Shown one piece after another: positions 41,301 through 53,450 of a DNA stretch of 64,000 nt; position 1 is the first letter of the stretch; every line of letters starts with the position of its first letter. The notes under the pieces were generated by a model that saw only the letters and a list, made by a program, of their open reading frames with translations, ran no database searches and was not told where the DNA came from. The DNA comes from Ahaetulla prasina (taxonomy: Eukaryota; Chordata; Lepidosauria; Squamata; Colubridae). Location: positions 97,935,561-97,999,560 of the forward strand of contig NC_080540.1 in assembly GCF_028640845.1 (NCBI RefSeq). The letters run 5' to 3'. Position numbers and translations under genes: made by a program.

Positions 41301-43568
41301 CCTTTGTAATCACCCCACCCTTCAGGACAGCATCTCTTCCAGGGACATGTGGTATGGAACTAGAAATGCCTGAAGCTTCACTGGATTTTAAAGTGTGATT
41401 TGAAGTCACATTTGTTGGGCATTTCCAAAATCCAGCATACAAGCTTGAGATAAGAGAGTAAATTCCATCTTGCAATTTTACCAGGCACTTGAGAATACTG
41501 AAGTTTCACTCTCCACTACCCGCCACTCAAAAAGCTTAGAGAAAAAGCATACCTAAACCTTGTCTCTTTCTCTTTTTAAAAATGTGCTTACCGTGGGTGA
41601 GTAAGTGACACCGGTAGATGACTGTGTTGGCAACAGATAATATGCTTCATTTTACAAGTTCTCAGATTTGTACAACTAAGGTTCATGGTAAAATCTGGGG
41701 TGATCCAGAACAATTTTCCTCAACATGGCAATTTGTTGGGGTGTCACCTGGGGCTATGGAAGATTATTCGTCTCCAATGTACTTTAAAGTCACTGCATTA
41801 GTGGGAATCTATTACTTGGGACTTTGTAGATGACATGTGCAGGGACGTTTAACTCTCAATTGTCCATGTTAGTTCAACATTGTCCATGTTAGTTCAACAT
41901 TGTTAATTGAAATCATGGATTTAGTATGTTCTCACTGTTGATTGCTCTTGAGGAAAAGAAGAGTTTTGATATCTTAGCTATTCATTCTAAACATTTAAGG
42001 TTAATTAGTAAAATATATTCCATTAATAATTCTTGAATTAGATGGGTTGTCCACTCCCTTTTATGTTCAGATTTGTAATCACATTTTAGATATTCATATT
42101 TCATAATTTTTAACTTGCTGGTTGGAATGCAAGGAGTTTCTACCCAAATCCATTGAGAGGACATTAGGTAGAGAAAAGTTGATATAGAAGCTGTTATACA
42201 TTATTTTTGGCAACAAGAACAGTAATCCAAATGCCAGTGGTAAAGTCATCAATGGCTTAAAATGTTGAAAAATGCCTTTTGTTTCAAATCTGCAAAATTC
42301 TTTGCCTTTTTGTGTTTGTCATGGAGTGAGAATTACCATTTTTTCAAATGCAAGAACTCTTCTTGGATTTCATAAACAAAAATTTATGAACAATTTTTTA
42401 AGTACAGGGGGAAAAGTCTTACAACAAACTGCTCTTATGGAATGGGAAAAGTTTCAAATAAAATTGGAAGTCCAAAATAAAATACAGACTTTACTATCAT
42501 CACCATCACCAACACTACCATCATCTAATGGTACTTCTATGTCTTTGCTCCTAAATTTGCAAGTTTGAAAATTTTAAGCAAATTTCTAAAATATGGAACC
42601 TGTTGGATACTTTTCCAATGCAAGTCTTGTAGAAGGAAAAAAACACATTTGTAATGATACAAATGTGCCATGAAACTGTTTATAGACAAGGGGAAAGAAA
42701 ATGGAATGTAGGAAAAAAAGAAAAAATGCAACTACTCCCTTATAGTGATCATTTGGCAGCTGAAAGAAACTGTGTGTATTTCACTAGTTTTAAAATATAG
42801 AATCAGTAGATGGCAGTATCTCACTACTGTATGCACATCAAATCACACTCAATATATACTTCCGAGGGCTTGATATTTTAGTTTGACATGGCATGTTGCA
42901 CTGTGTGTAAACCTCTAGCTGCATCCATGAACATCCAGTTCCTCAGAAATCAAGTGTTTTGCTTAGCATAAGACATCACACTAACACCTAAACAATTTGC
43001 TTCCTTATTTTCTTTGAAAAAGCATTCACATTAGCCAACCAGAGCATTCCAATACTTTACAACAACAACAAAAAAGAACCTTATATAAATTCCAAATTAA
43101 TAAATTACTCTTCAGATTGTTGCAGAAGTTTCTTTAGTTTTGATGTAGTTTCCCAATTCAGGTAAGTACATAAAATAATTTTCTTCAATTGAGAGCCATA
43201 ATAGTTATAGAGAAAATATCTGAACAAAGTCTACTTAAAAGATTCTATAGTTCTTCTACAGAAGATTGCTCCCAAGTTGGCCTCGACACATCATATATTA
43301 GGTCCTTCTTGGTACTGTAATACAGGGTCAGTATTTCTTAGAATAAGTATTTTCTCTTTCCAACATAAGACTCCATCGAACTGATTGCAGCGGGCTGAAG
43401 CAAATTCAAAATTACAATCCAGATAGTTCATCCTACTAGTTGAAGAGAGCAAACACAATTCTTTGAAGTCAATAGCAGCAAGCTTGTCAGCTATAGCTGA
43501 CAATACTGTAAAATTTCTTCCTCCAATGTTGGTAAATTTTGAAACAAGTTTCACAGGAAGCACAGAGA
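38375..43568 (-). other. RAPGEF6: Probable 3' UTR of RAPGEF6
   Basis: The stretch after the RAPGEF6 stop codon has no recognised mobile element for 5.2 kb, in contrast with the dense repeats to its left, which suggests transcribed and conserved sequence. A minus-strand AATAAA (TTTATT at 38388-38393) is a good candidate for the distal poly(A) signal; others lie near 40686. It contains a 20-bp tandem copy (TGTCCATGTTAGTTCAACAT at about 41862 and 41882) and an old duplicated segment (about 40660-40790 and 41955-42095). The 3' end is inferred. Confidence 0.55.
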
Positions 43569-43594
43569 CTAGACTGCCGATACTTGTTCATCTT
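43569..43594 (-). CDS. RAPGEF6: RAPGEF6 last coding exon, 26 nt
   Basis: A pyrimidine-rich tract and CAG precede 43594 on the minus strand. The exon completes a Glu codon from the upstream exon and encodes D-E-Q-V-S-A-V and TAG (43571-43569). The acidic end with QVSAV is the conserved C-terminus of the PDZ-GEF family and a class of PDZ-domain ligand, used for binding scaffold proteins at cell junctions. The phase (one base from the exon 45823-46119 plus two here) fits exactly. Without this exon the upstream exon would read into its intron and end in an unrelated tail. Confidence 0.92.
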
Positions 43595-45822
43595 CTGTGA
43601 AATAAGAAAAACAATGTGAACTCTGTGTCATGAACATGCGATATATTTCAATTAAAACTGTGTCATACCTACTGTGAGAAACCCGGATTTTTTTTTCTGA
43701 GTTAAAATACATCTTATTTTTAAAAAATTAAAAACTGTTCTTTACTGGCTATCACTGTTGGTCATGCAAAGAATGATGAACATTTTTTAAAAAAAAATTT
43801 TCTAAAACTTATCTAATTCTAAATCATGATGGGAATTTAATATGGTGTAGCTCATAATGTTGGAATTTGGGGTAATGATTCATAATACCATTCAGAGGCT
43901 TTAAAGATAGTTGGCTTGGCTTGTGCCTTTCATACCGAAATCCCAACATGACATTTGGACACTTTCAAAAAAAAAAAGTAAATATAGTAAATTAAACTCA
44001 GTGTTGACTCTCAGCCACACTCTAAATGAACTGACAAAATTCTCACAGAATGAGACAGTGTGGCAATGTAAAGTTCAACGTCTAGGATTGTGGAGGACCA
44101 GTCAGTCACTGAGTAACCCTGTTATTAGTCATAGTCACTCGAACAGAATTGGAAGAGAATCCTTTGATTACACGTAAGGCAATATGCAATTAAAGGATAA
44201 TTTTGTATTAGTGGCTATATAATCTATCCTAATTGTCTATTTGGCACAGTGGTTAAGGCATCAGGCTAGGAACTCACAGGAGACTGTGAGTTTAGCTGTG
44301 TGACCCTGGTCCAGTCACTTTATCCTCTAGGAAGGAGGCAATGGCAAACCTCTTCCCCCAAAACATTTCCAAGAAAACTACAGGGGACTTGTTCAGGCGG
44401 TTATCAGGAGTCAGAACTGACTCAAAAACACAAAATATAAAAGTAAAATCCATCTTAATCTATTGTTTTTGAGCTCTATAGCATGTAGGTCAGAAAAGTT
44501 GACTTACTCTACCGAAAAAAAATAATGCCTGATGAACCAATGCTTAGAATATTTCATAGAAACCTAACCCTTTAATCAAATGTTTGTCTAGGTTTAGCAA
44601 TATATATTCATAGGGAAATACACACATTGCACCCACCCATTTTTAAAAAAACATTGTGCTCAATAATGCGACTTACAAGCTGCTTTTGTACGAAAACAAC
44701 AAAATGATTTCAAAGCAAACAGGACAAGATTATACTAAAATTTCAGTTTCATAAAAGCAAAATCTGTGAAAAGCATTCAGATTCATGGATTCAATTAGAA
44801 ACAAAGCCAGACAAAGCACAAATAATGGCAGACAACAGAAAATGGAATGCAAATGTCATGGAAGTCAAAATTGCTTATTTCCAATGGGTAAATGAGCAAC
44901 AAAGAGAAACGTGAAAACCTCAGGTTCAACTTTTTTTTTAAAAAAAATCTTCATTTTATAAATTCTGGGTTTTTTTTGCTGTTGAGGTTTAAATGGCTCA
45001 GAACAGAGGTCAAGTATAAGGCATCAATGTGATACAATTAGTGGGTCTCTGTGGATTTGATTTTGTCCAGTGAGCAATTTCAAGTCTTATAAATAATTGA
45101 AACTGCAACTTAAAGCCTCAGCTGTTCAGCTCTTTTTGATCTAACAGTGTTACTCTTAGAACATTATTTGTGGAAGCTAATACCCATGTACTGCTTGGCT
45201 GCCCCATGCGTACACCTATAACGCTTAACTGCAGGGAGACGCATCACATTGAGATTCTAGCTAGGTTTAATAATGCTCTGTTGAGTAGCATGTTAGGAAA
45301 TATTTAGCTTCCTGCACAAGAGGAACCTGTATCTGATAGGTTCTGCGCTCGGTTAAAGTTGCTTCATGGAATTCCATGTAGCAGAGGTAGACGCTACTAA
45401 TCATAATTCTGTTTATCTCCAGTACATAAAAGCATAGCTAATGTAACGACTTTCAAAATAATTTCTGCTACATCAGTCACAGCCTTTTAAATTGCTGAGA
45501 ACAATTGTTTCCTTCTTTTTATTGTGGGTAGGATAAGGCATTTTGGACCTGTTTCTTCCAAATATGCTAGCTAATAATTAATGCCTAAAACTTTTTTGGG
45601 TTGTTTTTTTTCTTTTTCCTTTAGGGTGACTTTATTCTCACATAAGCATATGTAAAGCATATACAAATGAACAAAGAGGGGAGAAGAGGGGAGAAAAAAA
45701 TCACTGAGGCACATTCATGGAGAGGGGTTGTAAGGTAAAGACAGACTGTGCACTTCCCCAAACTTAAAATAAATCACATACGACTTTACTCAACAGCTAT
45801 CAAAGGAGATCTTTTAACATAC
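43595..45822 (-). other. RAPGEF6 last intron
   Basis: Donor GTATGT follows 45823 and acceptor TTTCACAG precedes 43594 on the minus strand. The intron holds one Sauria-type SINE (44238-44440) and otherwise AT-rich sequence. Confidence 0.85.
44238..44440 (+). mobile_element. Sauria-type SINE
   Basis: A tRNA-like head (GGCACAGTGGTTAAGGCATC) is followed by CCAGTCACTTTATCC, GGCAATGGCAAACC, AAGAAAACTACAGGG and a tail AGTCAGAACTGACTC, the BovB-like end typical of Sauria SINEs. Confidence 0.8.
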
Positions 45823-46119
45823 CATCCTCTTCACTATTTGCGCCAGTCATATCTGCTAGCTTAGGATGGGACGGTTGCCGGCCATGCCACTTAGGCATCT
45901 TCTTTGGAAAACAGGCCACTGGTTCGCTAGTCAGAGGAGTGGAGGAGAGCCTAGACAGCATCTTTGACCTCTGCACCGCCACACTATAGTCTGGAGGCTT
46001 TAGGTGTGGGTGGTGGGATCCTTCTTTTATGTCCGCTAAAGAAATCCCCATATATCCTGGCGGGGTGGGCGGTGGCTCCCTATATCTAGTGTCTTCCTTA
46101 GATGAGGTGACACAGTACA
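45823..46119 (-). CDS. RAPGEF6: RAPGEF6 penultimate coding exon
   Basis: 297 nt, between acceptor CTAG (46120-46123 on the plus strand) and donor GTATGT. It encodes YCVTSSKEDTRYREPPPTPP, then GYMGISLADIKEG and LKPPDYSVAVQRSKM, a proline-rich segment conserved between RAPGEF6 and RAPGEF2. The version here (GLIVYCVTS at the exon joint, LKPPDYSVAVQRSKM) fits RAPGEF6 rather than RAPGEF2, which has an ARKPPDYNVALQRSR-type sequence. The PPPTPPGY part is a likely WW- or SH3-type ligand. Reading on past the donor gives a spurious stop at 45800. Confidence 0.93.
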
Positions 46120-47461
46120 CTAGCACAAGAAATAAGCAATGGAAATGTTAATGAAGGAAACAAAGACAAAATAAAAACATTTTTTTATAAAAAAACAGTG
46201 AAATGTTATAATGACTTAATCAAAAACTGATTAAACAAAAGGTAAATGAAAATCACTCATAAAACTCTATTTTTCTAGAAAACGTTCAGATACTAGATTA
46301 ACTGCCCCGGGCTTAAAAAAAACTGTATTATTTTGGAAAATTTATCATATTGGCTGATCTATTAATATGTCAATAACACCACAATGACACCAAAATGACG
46401 ACACATGTGTGGGGATGTCATCACACAAATGCCATCCTTACATACTTGTATCAAAAACTGAATGCAAGTAGATAAATTGAAGCATTTGATGACATAGTCA
46501 CACATGATATATCTGTCACAAACATTCTTCCAAATAAGGTGCCAAGATACCATCCAGAAAAGTCTTGCACTAAAGATTCTTCGATATAATTTTTGTTTAC
46601 TGTTCATAAAGGGGAAATTTGGATTATGAGGTGTCTGTTTTTGGAGTTGTATTTTTAAGTGATTGGCATCAAAAAGAAGGCAGATGCATTAAATATTAAC
46701 CTGAACTATTTGATGAGTGGAAGTTATTTTTCAAAATCCTATTTCTTCAAGCACCAATGGATTACAAACTATTTTCATAAGTTACTTGATTCCCAACAAT
46801 CTAGAATTTACTGACCAAAGTATTTAAAAAATAAAAATAAACAGCACATAGTGCAATTTAGTTTTTTCCCTTTCCCCATCCAAACATTAACTATACTTCA
46901 TATATTTAATATGGTCTATCTTTTAATTCCAGCAACATTTGTAGGAGTCCATGCAATTAAAATACCCAAATACAATTAAAATCATTGTTTGCCTTCATAA
47001 AATTTTGATGTGATTTGTTGGCAAAGCTTCTTGTCATTTATTTGTCCTCAACTTTAAAGCTATTTCATTCTTACTGTAAGAGACATCTGCATCTGCAATG
47101 CACATTAAAAAGGAAAAGGGTTTCAACTGCATGTGCCCACATGCCAGACTGACTTTTTTGATGCCCCTGAGTGTGATCTCTCTTACAAATTTAGATGTGC
47201 AATCTTGCATTTTCTGAAAAGGTAACTCAGGGCCCTAAAATGCTATGTATTTCTTCCTTTTGGAGACAGGTAAGAAGGACTGATCTTGGAGAAATATGAA
47301 TTGAAAATTTCCATGGATACTGGAGTAGGTAAGAGATTACTAGGTTTGTAACACCACATTGAAAGGCCATTTCTAAATTCTGAACACTTCCATATCTATT
47401 ACAAAATTTTCCAATATTATAGAATTGTCAGTTATCTCTGGCTGTCACCTACATAAACATA

Positions 47462-47819
47462 CTGGTTGTCCTCAACTTACAACAGTTCATTTAGCTGCCA
47501 TTCAAAGGTTGAAGGCACTGAAAAAAGTAAGCTATGACCGTTTTTCACACGATCGTGTGAAGCAGTATTCCCATGGTCACATGATCAAAATTTGGATGCT
47601 TGGCAACTGGTTCGTAATTATGACCTTTGCTGTGTGCCAAGGTCATATGACCACCTTCTGTGACCTTCTGACAAGCAAAGTCAACGTATCAACTGCAGTA
47701 ATTCACTTAACAACTGTGGCAAGAAAGGTTGTAAAATGGGGCAAAATCCACTTAGCAAATGTCTCATTTAACAACAGAAAGTTTGGGCTCAATTGTGGTG
47801 GTACATTGAGGACTACCTG
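47462..47819. mobile_element. 358-bp mariner-like MITE, copy 1
   Basis: Starts CTGGTTGTCCTCAACTTACAAC and ends in the inverted counterpart GAGGACTACCTG, with TA on both sides (47460-47461, 47820-47821). Inside are inverted-repeat-rich blocks such as TATGACCGTTTTTCACACGATC. Same family as the outer element at 36259-38095. Confidence 0.85.
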
Positions 47820-49090
47820 TATAAAAAAGGCAACAAATGCAGTAAGAAATCTTGAAGAATATATTGATGGGGTGGGAGGAGCAAAAAAGGACACTGAAAT
47901 ATTATGGTCTATCTTACGCTTTCTGCTCTACATCCAGTCACATCTACAAAAGACAAATCAGGGTCACTGCTAAAGCTACTGAAGGCTTCTGGTTTATTTA
48001 CTGTGTTTATTTACTGTGACAAGGCATACAATTTGCAGCCATTTCAATTTTAAAAGAGCTGTTTTCCAGAAATTGTTTAAAAAACCTGACTGCCAAATGA
48101 AGCCTTCATTTTACCGAAACCATTCTTTTTATTGGAATGGAGTAAGCCTCTTTGGGGATATTAAAATAAAAAGTAACATTCCATTATAAATAGGTATTTT
48201 GATTAAGTAGAAAGCGGATGATTGTGTGTTGTGTTCTAATTCTCAGCTGTATTATGAATCTGAGTAATTCTTTTAAAGTGTGGCTTAATTCTGCATCCTT
48301 GGGGGAAGACAGCTGCATTAAATATTAACCTGAACTATTTGATGAGTGGAAGTTATTTTTCAAAATCCTATTTCTTCAAGCACCAATGGATTACAAACTA
48401 TTTTCATAAGTTACTTGATTCCCAACAATCTAGAATTTACTGACCAAAGTATTTAAAAAATAAAAATAAACAGCACATAGTGCAATTTAGTTTTTTCCCT
48501 TTCCCCATCCAAACATTAACTATACTTCATATATTTAATATGGTCTATCTTTTAATTCCAGCAACATTTGTAGGAGTCCATGCAATTAAAATACCCAAAT
48601 ACAATTAAAATCATTGTTTGCCTTCATAAAATTTTGATGTGATTTGTTGGCAAAGCTTCTTGTCATTTATTTGTCCTCAACTTTAAAGCTATTTCATTCT
48701 TACTGTAAGAGACATCTGCATCTGCAATGCACATTAAAAAGGAAAAGGGTTTCAACTGCATGTGCCCACATGCCAGACTGACTTTTTTGATGCCCCTGAG
48801 TGTGATCTCTCTTACAAATTTAGATGTGCAATCTTGCATTTTCTGAAAAGGTAACTCAGGGCCCTAAAATGCTATGTATTTCTTCCTTTTGGAGACAGGT
48901 AAGAAGGACTGATCTTGGAGAAATATGAATTGAAAATTTCCATGGATACTGGAGTAGGTAAGAGATTACTAGGTTTGTAACACCACATTGAAAGGCCATT
49001 TCTAAATTCTGAACACTTCCATATCTATTACAAAATTTTCCAATATTATAGAATTGTCAGTTATCTCTGGCTGTCACCTACATAAACATA

Positions 49091-49448
49091 CTGGTTGTCC
49101 TCAACTTACAACAGTTCATTTAGCTGCCATTCAAAGGTTGAAGGCACTGAAAAAAGTAAGCTATGACCGTTTTTCACACGATCGTGTGAAGCAGTATTCC
49201 CATGGTCACATGATCAAAATTTGGATGCTTGGCAACTGGTTCGTAATTATGACCTTTGCTGTGTGCCAAGGTCATATGACCACCTTCTGTGACCTTCTGA
49301 CAAGCAAAGTCAACGTATCAACTGCAGTAATTCACTTAACAACTGTGGCAAGAAAGGTTGTAAAATGGGGCAAAATCCACTTAGCAAATGTCTCATTTAA
49401 CAACAGAAAGTTTGGGCTCAATTGTGGTGGTACATTGAGGACTACCTG
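49091..49448. mobile_element. 358-bp mariner-like MITE, copy 2
   Basis: Exact counterpart of 47462-47819 at +1629, present because the whole surrounding segment was duplicated, not by a second insertion. Confidence 0.85.
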
Positions 49449-50214
49449 TATAAAAAAGGCAACAAATGCAGTAAGAAATCTTGAAGAATATATTGATGGG
49501 GTGGGAGGAGCAAAAAAGGACACTGAAATATTATGGTCTATCTTACGCTTTCTGCTCTACATCCAGTCACATCTACAAAAGACAAATCAGGGTCACTGCT
49601 AAAGCTACTGAAGGCTTCTGGTTTATTTACTGTGTTTATTTACTGTGACAAGGCATACAATTTGCAGCCATTTCAATTTTAAAAGAGCTGTTTTCCAGAA
49701 ATTGTTTAAAAAAAAAAACCTGACTGCCAAATGAAGCCTTCATTTTACCGAAACCATTCTTTTATTGGAATGGAGTAAGCCTCTTTGGGGATATTAAAAT
49801 AAAAAGTAACATTCCATTATAAATAGGTATTTTGATTAAGTAGAAAGCGGATGATTGTGTGTTGTGTTCTAATTCTCAGCTGTATTATGAATCTGAGTAA
49901 TTCTTTTTAAAGTGTGGTTTAATTCTGCATCCTTGGGGGCGGGGGGGGAAAGACAGCTGCTAAAATTAGTCAGGCAAGAACAGGGTCAAAGCTGTGAAAT
50001 GAGTAAGTTTGACTGGGCAGACGATATTGGATTTATGGAGTTCAGTTATAATCCTCCACAAACTTTCAGCAATGTTAGTTTTGCCTTTATGAATGAAATG
50101 TTAATACATGGCCTCCTGCTTTTGGACATGAAAGTAATGATACAAGCAAATTATTTATGAACTGGGTTTCATTCTACCTATTTGTTATATGGGTTATTGT
50201 TATATTGTTATCCC

Positions 50215-50625
50215 ACTTTTTAAAAATAAGTTTGGATGAAGGCAGTGAACATACAATACTCCTGCCTCTTATTTTTCCCACAACAGCCTGTCAGGTGGGT
50301 TGGGCTGAGAGAAAATGACTGGCCCAACATCACTAATTCAGGGGTCCCCAACCCCTGATCCATGGACTGGCACTGGTCTGCAGCATGCCAGCAACTAGGC
50401 CAGGCAAACAAGCAAAGTCCCATCCAAGGGATGCAGGCAGCACACAAAACAATGCCTCCTCTGGTCCACGGAAAAATCTCTCTCCATGGAACCGGTCCCT
50501 GGTGCCCAAAAGGTTGGGGGCTGTTGAACTAACTGGCTTTCATGCCTAAATAGGAACTAGAACTCACAGTTTCCTGGTTTCTCGGCCAGCGCCTTTACCA
50601 CTAAACCAATGCGCTCTTTTTTTCT
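50215..50625 (-). mobile_element. Sauria/Squam-type SINE split by a hAT element
   Basis: On the minus strand a tRNA-like head (ATTGGTTTAGTGGTAAAGGC, 50625-50527) is followed, beyond the insertion, by GGCCAGTCATTTTCTCTCAG and CCCACCTGACAGGC and a tail ending near 50215. The two parts join cleanly when the hAT element is left out. Confidence 0.75.
50339..50526. mobile_element. 188-bp hAT-type MITE inside the SINE
   Basis: Ends CAGGGGTCCCCAACCCC and GGTTGGGGGCTGTTG with flanking CACTAATT (50331-50338) and AACTAACT (50527-50534), an 8-bp target duplication with two mismatches. Includes GGACTGGCACTGGTC and GAACCGGTCCCTGG, typical of this hAT/Charlie-like family. Confidence 0.82.
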
Positions 50626-52039
50626 TTTTTTTTGCTAAAAGGTTGGTATTCCTGCTTTTATCTTTTCTTAAACAAAATTCATTATTATTGCTAATTATAT
50701 TTTTTTCCTTTAATTAACATGTCAGCAATTCTCTTCCCATTTGGCACTACGAAATTTGGAACTCTTCATCAGCAGAAAGCACTATAGAAGTTTTTAAAAA
50801 CTAAACAAACTGCATGGGGAAAAAAGGAGGAAAAAAATCTAGGTGCTAGAACAGTATTTCTCGATTTCTCAATATTTCTGTTTCATTTACTTTAATGGAT
50901 GCTATTATTCTCTCTCTTCTATTTTCAGAAGATTGTGGATCCATACTGTCAAAACTGATTGACAAGCATCTGACCTGACAGTCAAAGGGTGCAAAAACAG
51001 CCTAATATAGAAATTTCCAGAAGAAGAGTAACAAATAACAAATTGCCTAGATAGGTCTGTTCAATGAGATATGCTTTTCAAAAGCAATTGCAAAGAAAGG
51101 CATTAGGTTTCAGGGGATGGACCCTAAACTTTCAATAAACAGAACTCTAAAATATATTTTTTTTTAAATACCTAAATTGCTTTCCTCATAGCCATGTCAT
51201 TGCGAAGCTGGAGAGTAATAAATGGATGGGTAGCTGATTAGGTTAGGCAAACATAGCTTTTCTCACAGAATGTGCAAGGTATACTTTGGCACAATGATTA
51301 TGATACTATGCAGCATACGATTCATTTAAACATGAATTGAAATCTGAAATAAATATAGATGCGAAGACATCATCTAGGAAAAGAGACCACTGGACACTGA
51401 AAAAAACACTTTTTTTCTTAAGCACTGAGCATAATCTACCGTTCCTTTCTATGCATTCTTCCCATTATATCTGGCTTTATAATGCCTTAAAATATTCCTT
51501 TTGCATTACCTTCCATAGTATATGGGTGTGGCTTATGTGACTGGAGAAGAAGTGTCACCATCTAGAATGTAGCAGCCCACATATGTAGCAGCCCACAGAA
51601 TGTAGCAGCCCACATATGCCCTTTAAGAAAGGGGGTTCAAAAGAACCAGGGGGCAATTCTTATGTACATGTAATAGTATTGCGCTTTCTTAATCTACAAA
51701 GAGAATGAATACACGGTATGCCCATGCCATAGTTAATCTTTTAATGTCTACACTATAGATAATCTATTCTATGTTACTATCCAAGGACAACATTTTGATT
51801 CAGTGCAAGAAGAATAATTTCTTAAGTACCCTTTTGTCTGAAAGCAATGCTACAAATGACACAAGAAGGTATTTTATGTGACATCTTTCATCTTCAATCA
51901 CAAAAATGGAATTTGGCATGGAGTCTGTTTCTTCTCAAAAATAGTTGTTTCCTACAATAATAGGTGTTTGATTGATGGCCAGTACGACAAGCTTGGGAAA
52001 TGATACATGAAGATGATTTCCTTCCTGTCTTGAAGGCAA

Positions 52040-52503
52040 GGCCTTACGGGACTTACGGGACCGCCTGCTGTTACCACATGCCTCCCACCGACCCGTACGC
52101 TCCCATAGAGAGGGACTTCTCAGGGTGCCGTCCGCCAAACAATGTCGGCTGGCGGCCCCCAGGGGAAGGGCCTTCTCTGTGGGGGCTCCCACTCTCTGGA
52201 ACGAGCTTCCCCCTGGTTTACGTCAAATACCTGACCTTCGGACATTCCGTCGCGAACTGAAGACCCATCTTTTTATTCGCGCGGGGCTGGCTTAATTGGA
52301 TTTTAAAAGGGAATTTTACCAATTTTAAATGGGGTTTTAATTGACGATGATTTTTAACATCAGGCTAATTTTGAATAAGTTTTTTAAGGGTATTTAAATT
52401 GTGTATATTTGTATTGTTGGTTTTATTTTGCCTGTACACCGCCCTGAGTCCTTCGGGAGAAGGGCGGTATAAAAATTAAATTAAATAAATAAATAAATAA
52501 ATA
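52040..52503 (+). mobile_element. CR1/L2-group LINE 3' end
   Basis: Begins in the C-terminal coding part (YLRDRL-like), continues with GCCGTCCGCCAAACAATGTC, LWNELPPGL-like sequence and the GAACCG-type/CGCCCTGAGTCC hairpin, and ends in an (AAAT)n tail. AAGGCAA flanks both sides (52033-52039, 52504-52510), a likely target duplication. Confidence 0.87.
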
Positions 52504-52932
52504 AAGGCAAAAATGTATGAATTGCCAAATTGCTGGAGAGTAAAATATCTCAACTGGATTTATTCATCACAATTTTTCTCCCCAGATTGGTGATAGTTAG
52601 TGTGAATGGTCAAAAAAATCAAATTCTTAACAAAAGATCTGCAAGAAATTTCTTATCAGAAAATATACAAAAAGTCCCAAAGTTGAGACAAGCTGTCTCT
52701 CTTCCCTGCCAGTCAATAAAACATGCTGCCTATTATTTTAAATCCCACCCTTCCCCCAAGGAGATCTGGAGACACTCCAGCGAAGGATTTGAGTTGATTG
52801 AAGACATGTGTACAAGAAGAACCTTTTACATGCAAATTGGCCATTGAGGGCTGTTGAAACCGTTCCTTAACAGCTCAACTACATAATACACAACAGCTGT
52901 GGAAACATCCACTGGCTGCTCATCACGCTTAC

Positions 52933-53450
52933 CTATGAGGCCATGTTCTGTACTTGAAGTGACAGTTTTGTAAGCTGTGTCACTGCCTGTTTTAGCGTCC
53001 AAAACTTCAGTTTGCTCTGCTGTTAAGCTCTCCAGTCCTCTTCGTTTTATGGTCCCATAGTTTGTTTCCTGCATGTCTGACAGGGAAGTAGACGAAGCCC
53101 AGCTGTGCCGGGACTGGTCGAAGTCCATACCAGTTTTGAGTTGCCGACTACCGTCTGAATGGCTGTGTGACTGCAAATGAATCTCCTCAGGACAGCAGCT
53201 GGATGGCTCCACTTCAGCAATGGCCCTTTCTAAATGAGCATGGCGGTAAGAGTTTAAGAGGTCCCACCCCTTTTGGTTCTGTATGTTTTGAAAATTATCA
53301 TGAGAGTTACTCGAACAAGAGGTCCAGCTTCCACGGCCGCTATCTGCTGCTTCTATTGTGAGGTGCTCATGAGAAATTTCCTCAGTGCTCATGGAAGATG
53401 GAACAGGCAGCCCTCGGATCACTGGAGGTCTAGGCAGCGGCCAGCTTAAA
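52933..53450 (-). CDS. RAPGEF6: RAPGEF6 coding exon, 518 nt
   Basis: Bounded by acceptor TGTCTTTAG and donor GTAAGC on the minus strand; enters with one base to complete a Gly codon and leaves one base. It encodes LSWPLPRPPVIRGLPVPSS, then STEEISHEHLTIEAADSGRG, SWTSCSSNSHDNFQN, WASSTSLSDMQETNYGTIKR and YKTVTSSTEHGLI. The AADSGRGSWTSCSS block is shared by both PDZ-GEF paralogues. This is the Ser-rich, probably unstructured tail after the catalytic CDC25-type GEF domain, which is upstream of this window. Confidence 0.95.

Larger units (their letters stand above)
46685..49957. repeat. 1.63-kb tandem duplication
   Basis: Copy 1 is 46685-48313, copy 2 is 48314-49957, offset 1629. By eye the copies differ only in homopolymer lengths (for example six versus eleven A near 48079/49707, and a G-run near 49936) and in one C/T near the right end. 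The junction shares TGC with the outer borders, a 3-base microhomology. The 182-codon open frame in each copy is the translation of a MITE and flanking sequence and is not called as a gene. Confidence 0.95.
46120..52932 (-). other. RAPGEF6 intron with duplication and mobile elements
   Basis: 6.8 kb. It contains a 1.63-kb tandem duplication (46685-49957), two identical mariner-like MITE copies within it, a SINE interrupted by a hAT element (50215-50625), a three-unit GTAGCAGCCCACATAT repeat (51568-51620) and a CR1/L2 LINE 3' end (52040-52503). Confidence 0.85.

Noticed and set aside
45800..45822. In-frame extension of the RAPGEF6 penultimate exon to a TGA
   Set aside because: A GTATGT donor precedes it and the true C-terminus (QVSAV) is found in phase in the next exon.
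47425..47973. 182-codon open frame, repeated exactly at 49054-49602
   Set aside because: It is the translation of a mariner-like MITE and its flank inside a tandem duplication; the matching frames reflect the DNA copy, not coding selection.
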